NCBI RefSeq assembly: GCF_910592395.1 | Contig: NC_088309.1 | Span: 7,504,501-7,568,500 of the forward strand | Origin: Lineus longissimus | Lineage: Eukaryota > Nemertea > Pilidiophora > Heteronemertea > Lineidae | Length of the DNA stretch: 64,000 nucleotides | Reading direction: 5' to 3' | Part shown: positions 39,724 through 51,838 of the stretch, piece by piece | Layout of the letters: each line of letters begins with the position of its first letter | How positions within the stretch are numbered: the first letter of the stretch is position 1 | The notes under the pieces: generated by a model | The model's input: only the letters and a program-made list of their open reading frames with translations | Told to the model about the DNA's origin: nothing | The model's database searches: none | Translations under genes and position numbers: made by a program

Positions 39724-40616
39724 CTTCACGAGTTTCTGCTTACGAAGCATTTGTCACATGGCACAACTACGTCATTGGCGGGAAATTAAAGAGCAGGTGC
39801 GTGGCGTTAGCAGGTCATGTGATCACCTGCCGCTAACTCGACATCCCTCGATGTGCATATCGAGGATGTGACAAATCGCCACGAAAACACGTGGTTCCGG
39901 TTTCCAGGATGTGTTGTTTATTTTCATAAAATCAAAAAATTCGACCAGGCACAGTTTGCAAGTACATGTATAACTAAGCTTCAGCTTGACCACAAACAAA
40001 CATATAGAGATGATGTTCCCTTATTCTTGCATGGATCACGAATATGTTTATTGTTGAAATTGCCAAAAATTTACTCTAAAATCTTGTGTTGTATAGGCCT
40101 ACACGTACATTCAATGATAAATCAATGCTCGTATCGCCTATAAACCAGTCAGTCGTGCATTTCAGAGTGGAACAAAGGATCACAGGGACTTGACGCGCTC
40201 CATTTCGGGAAAAAACCTATAATTAGAACATAAAAACCCTCTGTAAAGGGTCACAGTGGCCTATGGCATTGTCAAAAGTTGGCTTAGGCTTTCTCAGTCT
40301 GACGTGTTCTGAGTCGAGTGTGCGCATTTGATTTGTTATGGCTCTGATTCAAATCATTCATGTTCTTTGAAAAGGCCTATTCTCCCTGACCCTGATAGTG
40401 AGACTAGTGATAGCACCTATCCGTTCGCTGTCGGTGCATGTCACCCTATGTGACTGTCCATCAGCCCCATCCGCCTTGGCGTGCAGTGCCAGTGGATCAG
40501 CTTGTAATTGCCTTGATGTGAAATGGAAGGGTTTGTCAATCATTTGTGTTTTTCACTGTGTTTTGAAGTTCATTATTTCAGTTTTCAGCGACTGATCTGC
40601 AAGTTATTTCGTCAAA
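39724..40616. promoter_or_regulatory. Shared upstream region of the divergent FBXO33 and NAT10 genes
   Basis: This 893-bp interval separates the two start codons. Just upstream of FBXO33, ACGTCATTGGCGGGAAA (about 39770-39786) combines a CRE-like half-site with an E2F-like TTGGCGGGAAA. Next come two imperfect inverted repeats, 39806-39836 and 39841-39869, the first around TCATGTGATCA. The NAT10 side shows no clear TATA box. Site names are motif matches, not tested elements. Confidence 0.5.
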
Positions 40617-43600
40617 ATGGTGCGGAAAAAGATCGATAACAGGCTCCGGGTTCTTATTGAAAATGGTGTTGCAGAGAAACATCGATCACTATTCATTGTA
40701 GTTGGTGACCATGGAAAAGACCAGGTTCGATAATATATTATTAATGTTTTCATATTTTTATTGTCATTCATTCACGTCTAGCGGAAACTAACTTGAAAAA
40801 GACTGGGAGGCTGATACTTTTGGTAGACCCGAGGATGGAATGTGTTTATTGACTAGGTGCATAGTGGCACTAAACAACCGCCAGTATTTCTGCTTGACTT
40901 GACTTCAACTTCTCAGTGTAGTGGAGCAAAGAAGAGTCATTGTCTTCCTCATGTCTTTGGCAGTTCTCTCAAGTATTGCTGCTACGCCTCCTTAATTATT
41001 CTATAGTGTTGAATAAAACAAAGAGTGATGAAAACAGTCTCTGAAGAAAAGATGAATTTAGTTGAATTTCAATTAAATCTAAATTCAACATGTTTTGTTA
41101 GACTACAATAGGAATCATATCCCTAATCATGTTAATCTTTTTCAGGTTGTTATTCTTCATCACATGTTGTCTAAAGCAGTTGTGAAGTCGCGTCCCTCTG
41201 TACTATGGTGTTACAAGAAAGAACTAGGCTTCAGCAGGTTGGTCATATGGTCACATAGAAAATGTTTCTACTTCTTTTCGCGAGCCACAAACAAGCAAGC
41301 AAATGGGGGAAATGCTTTTGCAGGGCACAGTCTCCCTACTGAATCTATCCACCCGACTTCTCAGTTCCATAAGTTTCTTGAGTATTGGCCGCAACTTCTT
41401 ATAGTTGGGTACTCAAGTATACGTCAGACTTGATTCCTCCTTACTTTAATATTTGTAGATAAAATACCACACAATTTCTGTCAGATTTGTTGACATGTGT
41501 TAATGTCATAAATGTGGCATTTACAAGACCTAAGAACATGCTACTTGTATGATCTCCTTTTAAAAGAGTCTGTTTTCACCTCCCTCATCTGATATTTCAG
41601 CCATCGCAAGAAGAGGATGCGACAGTTACAGAAGAAGATAAAGAGTGGTAAACTGGACGTGAATGAGGATGATCCTTTTGAACTTTTCATAGCAGCTACT
41701 AATATCAGATATTGTTACTATTCGGAAACTCATAAAATACTTGGGAACACGTATGGCATGTGTGTGTTACAGGTGTGTATGAGAAGAAAAATTCTGAAAG
41801 AGAGTAAGGCTAATAGCTCACGATTGGATTATCATTGTTGTGTTGATACTCTATGGGCCTCTGTGTTGGTCATAGTGAGCTAGAGTTAATTTGGTGAGGT
41901 GATGGCAAAATCATTTCAAATATAATTTCATTTTGGATGGCCAACCAGACAGACCTAAGTTTCTGATTGGTAATTGATGATAAAAAACGTCGGTTTACAG
42001 ATTAATGAGAGGTCACATTATGATCAGGTAGCTCGGAGCAGTCTTTCACAGAATTTAAACCTGATTGGGCTGTTTCCTTTTCAGGACTTTGAAGCCATGA
42101 CCCCCAATCTTCTGGCCCGAACTGTAGAAACAGTGGAAGGTGGTGGCATATGTGTGATATTACTGCGAACAATGCAATCAGTAAGGCAGCTTTATGCGAT
42201 GACTATGGTAAGAAAAAGTTCATAATGGGCTCTGTGGGTCATTTTAACTCTACCCAGGTGTAAACATGTAACTGGGGGCCGGTCTGAAATGCACAGGTTG
42301 TGGTGCTGATTGAGCAGCGCATCTGAGTTCTACTGATAGGTTTCAGGATAAACTGGGATAGAAGTGTCAAGTCCGATGATAACTTCTACCGTTGTTAATG
42401 TCAAACTATTAACCTGAAACTTTTAACTTATAACTTTATGACTCCAAGAGAGACCCACCTGTCAACATTATTACCTCATAGGTTATGAGTCTTCATGAAG
42501 TTGGCACAAGAGTTGAAAGTGCTGATGTGTAATTTCAAATTTCTGTGCTTCACAGGATGTTCATACAAGATACAGGACAGAAGCACATCAAGATGTTGTT
42601 GGACGATTCAATGAGCGGTTCATGTTGTCACTGTCTTCCTGTAAGATGGCCATGGTGATTGATGACCAACTGAATATACTCCCACTGTCTTCACATATGC
42701 TTTCTATTGCACCTGTCCCTCCAAAATCAGCGGTAAGTTCCGGTATGCATCCTCAAACAAGAGCATAATAAAAAGTTATAATGCTAATAATAAACAACAT
42801 TAGTCATTAAAGGGCAGTTAAGTACAAGCTTGATTGAGTGAAATTGATGTGGAAATGATACATTCTTGCTCCAATCAGAGGTTCTTCTGCATAAGGACAT
42901 ACAAATCAAAAATATTTTGGTTTCTTGTTTTAAAATCTCTATTTGCAATCATGGGGATGCCAGTACATCATATCTCAGTTTGAGGAAGCAAAGAAGATAA
43001 CTTAGAAGTACAAAAGTAGTGCTGTTACCAGTAATGAATATCCTTACTTTACAGGATGACCCGTTGCCCCCTACAGTAGCTGAGCTCAAAGACCTTCAAC
43101 AGTCACTGCAAGATACGCAGCCAGTTGGAGTCCTAGTCAACTGTTGTAAGACATTAGATCAGGTAAGACGGGGCAAATCACAAATTGATTGATATTTTTT
43201 CTGCCAAATGCGTCATTCAGAATAAGAGTTCTCAGAGTGGCAATGATAGCTCTTTAGTTGTGAATATTTCACTTAATATACTTGTATTTAGATTCAAAAT
43301 CTGTTCTATAATAGTCTGACTCTTTGATTCAAGGCCAAAGGATTGCTGAAGTTTGTTGAGGCAATATCAGAGAAAACGTTGAGAAGTACAGTTGTGATGA
43401 CAGCTGCCAGAGGGCGTGGCAAGTCTGCAGCTCTTGGTCTGGCAATGGCGACTGCAGTTGGATTTGGGTGAGTGAAATCTTTGTGTCTGAATATACATAT
43501 AGCTTGTTTGTCTAAACACAAACTGATATATGAAGAGGTCGCCTCGTATCATTGTATCCAGATTTCTGAGCCTTTTCATGCATTTTCAGTTTCATTTGTG

Positions 43601-46600
43601 TCTTGAAGTGACCTGTAACTTTTCTTTTTTCCAGTTATTCAAATATATTTGTGACGTCACCAAGTCCGGAGAATTTGAAGACGCTCTTCGAATTTGTGTT
43701 CAAAGGATTTGATGCGTTGGAGTACCAGGAACACCTTGACTATGAGCTGATACAATCCACTAACCCTGAATTCAACAAGGCAATTGTTCGAGTAAATGTG
43801 TTCAGAGAACATAGACAAACTATTCAGGTGTGTATTTTATAGCATTCTCAACCAAATTACTGTTATAAAGTGAAGTGTATCTTGTTTCCCCAGCCATTGG
43901 TTCCAAACCACTGATATAGAAATCTGGGCTAGTTTATACCATTAAGACAATGATTGAGAGAAACATCTGAGATAACTTGGATTCAAACTTTGATCTAACT
44001 GCTTGATGGCAGTTTATTGTAAGGTTACTAGTAGACAACAGACAAGTTGTAAATTTGTACTTTTGGTTTCCAGTATATCCACCCAACTGATGCCCATAAG
44101 TTAGGACAGGCTGAGTTGGTGTGTATAGATGAGGCAGCAGCTATTCCGTTACCTCTTGTGAAAAATCTCCTAGGACCATACCTTGTGTTTATGTCTTCAA
44201 CCATCAATGGGTGAGTTTGGCTGTCGGGGGCAGTGGCAGCAGTGTGTTTATTTCAAGTACTCTTCCTTCTAGCATATCTATCTAAAAGAGTAAATAATAT
44301 CCTTGTTGACCTACAGTTCTCCATATCTAGAAGTGCCCATTTGGGTTGTCCGATTTAGTCCATTCTTGCTTGTCCTATACTCCTTTGAGGAGTTTGAATC
44401 ATTTCAACCATTGGCAAAAGTTCGAACCAATTTTCAGATTTTGTATTGGTTCTAATCTAGAGTACAGTCATATGTACCTATCCATATTCATTTGCACTCA
44501 AGAATATTACTATAAATACCCCAAAAATGATTGGGTTATCAACATCCTTAACTGAACACGCCCTTTCAAACGATTTGTCCTTTCCATCCTATTTTAGCTA
44601 TGAGGGCACGGGGAGATCCCTATCTCTAAAGCTGGTCCATCAGCTGAGACAGCAGAGCGCAACGTTTGGTGGTAGTTCATCAACAGAGGCAAAGCAATTG
44701 ACTCAGAAGCCAGAAGGTGCTGCATCTGCCTCGGGTAAGGTCAATGAGAAATCAAAATTTTTGTCCAATGGATTAAAAAATACTTACTTTCACTTTTCAT
44801 GGATGGAGGGTATTTATTAGAAATTGGACCAATTTTATACTCATGAGGCGTGGGGTGGTAAAAAAAGGAGATTCTTTGTCCTATTACAGATAGGTAAGAT
44901 TCATAAGAGCATCCCAAATATCACAGAACTGGAGTTGTAGATACATGTATCCCACTCCTGTCTTACAAGTCATCATTTGATAAACTTGGTATGTTCCTTT
45001 TTCAGGTCGCACTCTTCATGAGGTTACGCTGAACGAATCTATAAGATACGCCGGTGGGGATGCAGTTGAGAAATGGTTGAATGATCTTCTCTGTCTCGAC
45101 GCCGCAAACACCCCCCGGACCATGTCCGGCTGCCCAGTGCCCAACTCCTGTGATCTGTATTATGTCAATCGTGATACCCTCTTCTCATACCATAAGGCAT
45201 CAGAAGCCTTCCTCCAAAGGCTCATGGGATTGTATGTTGCTTCACATTACAAGGTAAGCAGCAACATCAACTAGTTTGCTGCTTTTTGCAAGCTGAGGCG
45301 ATGATATATTTCATTTGAAGTCAATGTAACACCCTCGGATACTTAGTCTTGTGGGATCCTCTTTATGGCTGTGTAAGGCCTCTTGTAGGACTCACCTGAG
45401 AAAAAAAACAATTCTACCTGTAAGGAATAGGTGCATTTTGTGTACAGGTTTACCAGTTTCTCCTGAATTGATAAATACATCGGCAAAATTGGCAATAATT
45501 GCTCTTTCTTACAGAACACACCAAATGACCTTCAGATGTTGTCTGATGCCCCAGCACATCATATTTTCTGCCTTCTTGGTCCTGTGGACCCTAACCAGAC
45601 CTCACTGCCTGAAGTCCTCTGTGTGCTGCAAGTCTGCCTGGAAGGAGAGATTTCCAAGTCCTCCGTCATGTACAGTCTGTCCCGGGGGAAACGCGCTTCT
45701 GGTGATCTCATCCCTTGGACTGTCTCCCAGCAGTTCCAGGACCATGACTTCCCTTCATTGTCTGGTGCGAGGATTGTTAGGATAGCTACACATCCTGAAT
45801 ATCAAGGGGTGAGTTGGAGATCACTACTTGATGCTTTCGTAATATGCTTGTTGAAAACAATTTGCTATAATTAGTGTAAGGAAAGTGTCTAGTTCTTCCT
45901 GCAAATTGGCATAATAGGAGCAGAGAAAATTCGTCAAACTTCTTATTATGAGCTCTGCTTGAATGCTAAATGGGAGTTTAAAAAACCAAAGTGCTGAGCA
46001 AAATGTAGGTTATTTGGACTGTATCTAAGATAGGAAACAATAACCTTTTTGCTTTCTTTCTGATCTAAATGATTCCCACTTTCTCTCCAAGATGGGTTAT
46101 GGTGGTCGGGCCCTGAAGTTACTACAGCAGTATTATGAAGGAAAGTTCACAAGTCTGGATGAGACATCAACAGAATCTAATCAGATGGAAACGTTGACTG
46201 AAGCAGTAAGTCTTGATATTATGACGTCTTTGAAACTCATTGATACTACAGTTAGCCTGAAGAAGCGAAGTGAGGTTCCTTCAGATGAAGGATTTGTGTG
46301 TAAAGGCACATTCTGCTGTTATGTAAGTTGCAAGTATGAATGTATTTCCTTGGGTCCTATGGTATAGATTCGAGTTGGGTTGGCAAGAGAGGTAGGCTGA
46401 CAAGTAGATGTACCGTATGGTAGTTGAACAGATGTGTTCCTGATCATCAAAAACAGATGGCCAAAAATTACATCATAAAAAAGATATTGTCTTTTACAGC
46501 AAGAGTGTAACATTCTTGAGGAGCGGATCACACCTCGCAAGAACTTGCCTCCCTTGTTGCTTAAGCTGAGTGAACGCAAACCTGAGAAGTTGGACTATCT

Positions 46601-49600
46601 TGGCGTGTCATACGGATTAACAACAGAGCTACTAAAGTAAGTTTTATGTTGATTTGAAGGTTGCTGAAAGAGAATCTAAATTAGACATGCCTCAATGTTG
46701 TTACATTCAGTACTGCTTTCTATGGTTGCATCATTCAGAGCAGTGTATAACAGCGTGGAGGGCAACATGCATCGTAGTGCATTGCGCCTTTACGACATGA
46801 GACTGGTATAACGGGCTATCGTTATCTTATGTGATGACTCTCTGGACCGAGATATCGCTCCTTCGTAGTGATGTGGATAACTTATAACTTGCATTCTTTA
46901 CAGGTTCTGGAAAAAGGCCGGTTTTGTGCCAGTTTACTTGCGACAGACAGCGGTAAGTTCTAATAGTTTTAATGCTTTTCAGTGCGTGATATAACTACAT
47001 ATATATGGGGATGGGAATTTCAACAGTATGTACAATTTACCATTAATTAGAAGACATTTGCTGTGTAAAGCTGATACTTAAGAAGTTGATGTCAAACACT
47101 TCTTGTTCCTTACAGAATGACCTCACTGGTGAACATTCCTGCATCATGCTGAAGGCCTTAAATGAAGAGGAAGAAGAAGAAGAAGAAGGGGAAGGAGAAG
47201 AGCAGAAGCCAAAGGAAACATGGTTGCTTGAATATTGGAAAGGTGGGCACATTTCTATTCTTTGTCCTCGGGGGCCGATTTTGGAGTGTGCTTTTTATTC
47301 TTAGATTATACTTTTAGCTGATGTACTTCAGTCGTAGCATCCAGAAGACATGTTTATACACTGTCCCGAAATAACAATGATACTTTGATAATTAGGTTGT
47401 TGTTTTAGTTAACTCTTTTGAATACTGTATCTCATTTGCCAGGTTGATTGGATTTTCATCTACCATACTGTTACTTGTACTTTCGCTCACTGTTTGTTGT
47501 TTATTCAGATTTCAGACGTAGATTCCTGTCGCTGTTATCATTTGAGTTCAGGAAGTTTCTGCCTGGAATGACATTGAATGTCCTTCAGCAGAGGCAGTAC
47601 AAAGAGAAGAAAAAAGGTCTGTAGCTAACACAAAAATGAATTATTCTTGATTTCAAATTTGGTTCTGACTAACCGGTGTGTTCAATTATAATTTCCAGTT
47701 GTCTCAAAATCGGTCTTATAAGACCAGTGTCACAACCAGAATGCAAGGATAATGTTACTCCAACTATGTGAAATGCTCCTGTCATAACAATATATAATTT
47801 CAAAATTGCAATGTTTTCTCCTGTCAGATCTCACGTCGGATGAACTTGACGTCCATGTGACAAAGTATGACCTGAAGCGCCTTGAGATGTACTCCAACAA
47901 CATGGTCGACTATCACCTCATTATGGACTTGTTGCCAACGGTCGCCAGGCTTTACTTCCTCCATCAGATTAATGTACAACTCAGTGTCTCACAGTCTGTA
48001 AGTTGAACTACTGTAAATCTGTTGATGTTTGCGCGTCTTCCACTTAACAGATAATCACCAAAGTGCATGGCAGTGAAAAAGAGGCTCTCAATTGAAAAAT
48101 TCTGTAACAAGGTTGTCAGAACGCTGGGATACTTGTATTAGAACACTAAAGTTGCAATTTCACAAAACTGCAAACTTAAATGGCTGCACATTATCTTCTC
48201 TGCTTACTATGGAGTTCGAACCAGGGACCCCTCCACCCCTAGCCAAAAGACTGAGCCACTATACCAACCATGGCCCTTTCTCTTTAACTCTTTAGCATTT
48301 GAGAGCTACAACATTTGCCAATTAAACTATTTGAAGTGAACTAGCTATCCAGCCAGTATCCTTGAAAATTTCTTAAAATATGCTGTGCAGAAGTCTGATG
48401 ATTATACGTCATTACTTTATATCCAGGCCATCTTGTTAGGACTCGGCTTGCAACACAAATCGGTGAATGACCTTGAGAAGGAGCTTGACCTTCCAGCAAC
48501 ACAACTCCTTGGTTTGTTCAACAGATCCATGAAGAAACTCGTCCAGGTATTTATTTACTGAATATAGAACATTGGAAGTACTGATCTTTTAAGAGAAAAT
48601 TCCCTGTATCTTGGTGCCAGTGCAAGAACAGGGTAAAGATCCCAGCTTGTTTTATCTCAAAACTAAAAGTGGCTGAAGAATATTTTGTATATTAGACTTG
48701 TCTGATTGATCATTTGATATCATGCCCCACTTCCATTTCTTGCAGCATTTGAATGGTATCACAGCCTCAGCCATCGAGAAGACAATGGTCGAGAGAAAGG
48801 AGATTACCATGACACCAGTTGTTCAAACAGTGGATGAGGATTTGGTAAGACTTCAAAACAGTTTTTGTCTAAATAACTGATTTGGGGAATGTTTTGATTT
48901 GCTGTTTTTTTAGCTTTGAATTTTGAAAGTTAAGGTGAAGTTATTACTGCATTATGGTTGTGACTTTGTCCTCAAGAGGAACAGTGTCCTTCAGAGCTAC
49001 ACTGACTGTAATCAGAAGGTCTTCATAAGTTCTAGGCTCGGCCAGAGCCTCCTGGTACCTTTAACTTGGTTGAAATGACAAAGTGGAGCGCAGCTTTCGA
49101 GCTCCTTGGCTTCGGCAGAAAGATTTCTGGATAAAAAGGGTGAATGAATGTTATCCACGACAGGGACAGGGACAACCCATTTGCATCAAACTCCCCTCTG
49201 GAGCTCTGTGAATTAAATCATCAGAACCAGAAGCCGAGTACAGTTGTACATTACAAAGCACTGTATCAGAAGTTACATTTCGTTTCATTTCTGTATTTTC
49301 TTGTAAATTGGCTTAATTTTTTTAGGAAGAAGCAAGTAAGGAGGTGATGGAGAAACAAAAGAAGGACCTCGAGGTGCTGAAGGGGATTGACCTTTCCCAG
49401 TATGCCATCAAGGGATCAGAGACAGAGTGGGGCAAGGCTCTTGCCGCTAAGGACAAGAAACTCATCTCGATAGGACAGTAAGTAGCTATAGGAAGGCTGC
49501 TGGTTTCCTACTTGGGATTGCTTTGTCTATATAGTTCTAATACTGGCAGAGTAATGTTTAGGGGATAGTTATGAGTAAAAAATACAGCTGGATACATTGA

Positions 49601-49926
49601 CTATGAATGTTGCATCTGGAACCATGGAAATGCCTTATATTACTTTTATAGTTAAAATAACTTGGCAGACTACATTGTAGATCATTATCAACTACATTAT
49701 ATGTGTGTTGCAAAGTTTGATAAAAAGAAATCGCATGAAAATCATTGAAATAAGAGCAGTATCAACGATTTCTCTAGAGTATCCTAGCTTTTCTTTAATT
49801 AATGCCTTCTTTCTGTTAATTTTCAGTAAAACTCCCAAAAGGAAAGTAGAGGAGGCCCCAGTAGTAGAAGAAAAGGAAGGAAAGTCCTCTCACAAGAAAA
49901 AGAAACAGAAAAAGTTCAAGAAGTGA
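40617..49926 (+). CDS. NAT10: RNA cytidine acetyltransferase NAT10 (Kre33/TmcA family)
   Basis: Exons: 40617-40724, 41146-41237, 41601-41772, 42085-42207, 42556-42732, 43055-43162, 43334-43467, 43635-43827, 44074-44210, 44598-44734, 45006-45253, 45515-45808, 46092-46205, 46500-46636, 46904-46952, 47116-47242, 47509-47616, 47828-47997, 48427-48546, 48746-48844, 49326-49477 and 49827-49926. All phases agree, giving 1032 residues (human 1025). NAT10 uses acetyl-CoA and ATP to make N4-acetylcytidine in 18S rRNA and, with THUMPD1, in tRNA. It acts mainly in the nucleolus. Walker A AARGRGKSA places the lysine at residue 290, as in human. Walker B is CIDEAAAIP (about 386-394). The GNAT acetyl-CoA loop YQGMGYG has its Gly at 641, as in human. 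The C-terminus is Lys-rich (SSHKKKKQKKFKK), suiting nucleolar targeting. Exon 13 has an alternative downstream donor (46322) adding 39 in-frame codons. Exon 16 carries an expanded Glu run. Confidence 0.97.
48200..48285 (-). repeat. tRNA-derived SINE-like fragment in a NAT10 intron
   Basis: Read on the minus strand, the segment has a perfect B-box-like GGTTCGAACTCC (48222-48211) and, about 25 bases before it, an A-box-like TAGTGGCTCAGTCTTTTGG (48261-48243). That is the spacing of an RNA polymerase III internal promoter. It lacks a foldable full tRNA cloverleaf, so it reads as the head of a tRNA-derived SINE. It lies in the intron before exon 19 (47998-48426). Confidence 0.6.
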
Positions 49927-50275
49927 GGGAATCGCCTGTCTCTGTCATAGTTATAAAGACATAATGCCTTACTGACCAAATATATGTAGTTCGGTAAAAT
50001 TAATAAGTTTGGCAGTAGGCAGCGTAGAACGAGCTGCCCTTTTCCTGGTCACAGTATGGTACTGTTTTCAAAACCTGTAGCAAATTCTGTTGTTGCTTGT
50101 TATCAATGTGGCTGTATGTATCTGAAGAAATTTCCCCATTTAATTATTTTAGTAAGGTACAGTAAATGTAATGTTTTAAACCCTTGAGTTGATTGTAAAC
50201 TGATGAGACATTGCCTGCCTCTCATTATGGTGATGTGAAAGAGATATAATGAATAAACTTAAAAACCTGAATGAA
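49927..50275 (+). terminator. 3' UTR and poly(A) signal of NAT10
   Basis: After the TGA at 49924-49926 there is a short AT-rich UTR with AATAAA at 50252-50257. The minisatellite array begins within about 40 bases of this signal. Confidence 0.75.
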
Positions 50276-50289
50276 TGCGTCCTTTTGCT

Positions 50290-51832
50290 TCAAAACACAG
50301 TGCTGTTTTCACTGTGTTCATACAGATCAACATGTCCTGTGGACATGCTGTCTTCACAACATTTACACAGACCACCATATACCTAGGATCCACACTGTCT
50401 TTGACATATTCACATGGAGAACCAAGACCAGAATGGCACTGTCATCTCCGCATTCATACAGATCAACATGTCCTGTGGACATGCTGTCTTCACAACATTT
50501 ACACAGACCATCATATACCTAGGATCCACACTGTCTTTGCCATATTCACATGGAGAACCAAGACCAGAATGGCACTGTCATCTCCGCATTCATACAGACC
50601 AACATGTCCTGGGATGTGCTGTCTTCACAACATTTACACAGGCCACCATAGACCTAGGTTCCACACTGTCTTTGCCATATTCACATGGAGAACCAAGACC
50701 AGAATGGCACTGTCATCTCCGCATTCATACAGATCAACATGTCCTGTGGACATGCTGTCTTCACAACATTTACATAGACAACCATATACCTAGGATCCAC
50801 ACTGTCTTTGCCATATTCACATGGAGAACCAAGACCAGAATGGCACTGTCATCTCCGCATTCATACAGACCAACATGTCCTGGGATGTGCTGTCTTCACA
50901 ACATTTACACAGGCCACCATAGACCTAGGATCCACACTGTCTTTGCCATATTCACATGGGAGAACCAAGACCAGAATGGCACTGTCATCTCTGCATTTAT
51001 ACAGATCAACATGTCCTTGGATGTGCTGTCTTCACAACATTTACACAGACCACCATGTACCTAAGACATACTGTACTGTCTTCACCACATTCACTTGGGC
51101 AACCTTGTCCAAGAGACGCGTTGTCGTCACCCTATTCGTACATATCAACATGTCCTGGGGACATGCAGTCATCTCAACATTCACACAGACCATAAGGTAC
51201 CTAAGACATACTGTCTCCACCATATTCATACAGGCAACCATGTCCCAGAGACACACTGTCTTCTCTGCATTTGTACAAACCAACATGTCCTGGGGACATG
51301 CTGTCTTCACAACATACACAGACCATAATGTACCTGAGACATACTGTCTTCACCATATTCATACAGGCTGCTGTGTCCCAGAGACAGCTGGCAATCTTTC
51401 CAATATTTATACAGACCACTTTGTCCCAGACACCGCTGTTTTCTCCATACTCAAACAGGCAAACATGTCCTGGAGATGCACCCTGTTCTTCATGCATATT
51501 CATAAAGATCACAATGCCCCTGAGATATACCATGTTAGCCATATCCATCAGATCACCATATCCCAGAGACGTAATGCCTTCTCCTGACTCACACAGATCA
51601 GTCAGCTGGCAATGCTCTACTGTTGGTCAAAAGTCCTCAGATACATTCTGTCTTCCCAATACAGATCACCTTGTTTCAAAAACATACCATCTTAACTGTA
51701 TTCATACTGACAATCATGTCCCAGAGACATCCTGTCATCACCATAATAATACATACCACCATGTTATGGGGACACGTCGACTTCACCATATTCATACAGG
51801 TCGCAAACTGTCTTCCCCCATCTTCATCTTAG
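50290..51832 (+). repeat. 45-bp minisatellite, forward arm (136-bp higher-order unit)
   Basis: The basic unit is about 45 bp, of the form CATACAGACCAACATGTCC...CTGTCTTCACCATATT. In the first 750 bp three variant units form a 136-bp higher-order repeat: the AACATGTCCTG landmark recurs at about 50331, 50467, 50603, 50738, 50874 and 51010. To the right the units are more diverged. Because 45 is a multiple of three, several frames stay open (for example 50275-50793, 50414-51064, 50808-51587 and 51271-52059). These encode Cys/His-rich 15-residue repeats and probably do not represent genes. Confidence 0.92.
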
Positions 51833-51838
51833 CACAGG

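Noticed and set aside
39398-39871. 157-codon plus-strand frame
   Set aside because: Antisense shadow of FBXO33 exon 1 and its upstream region.
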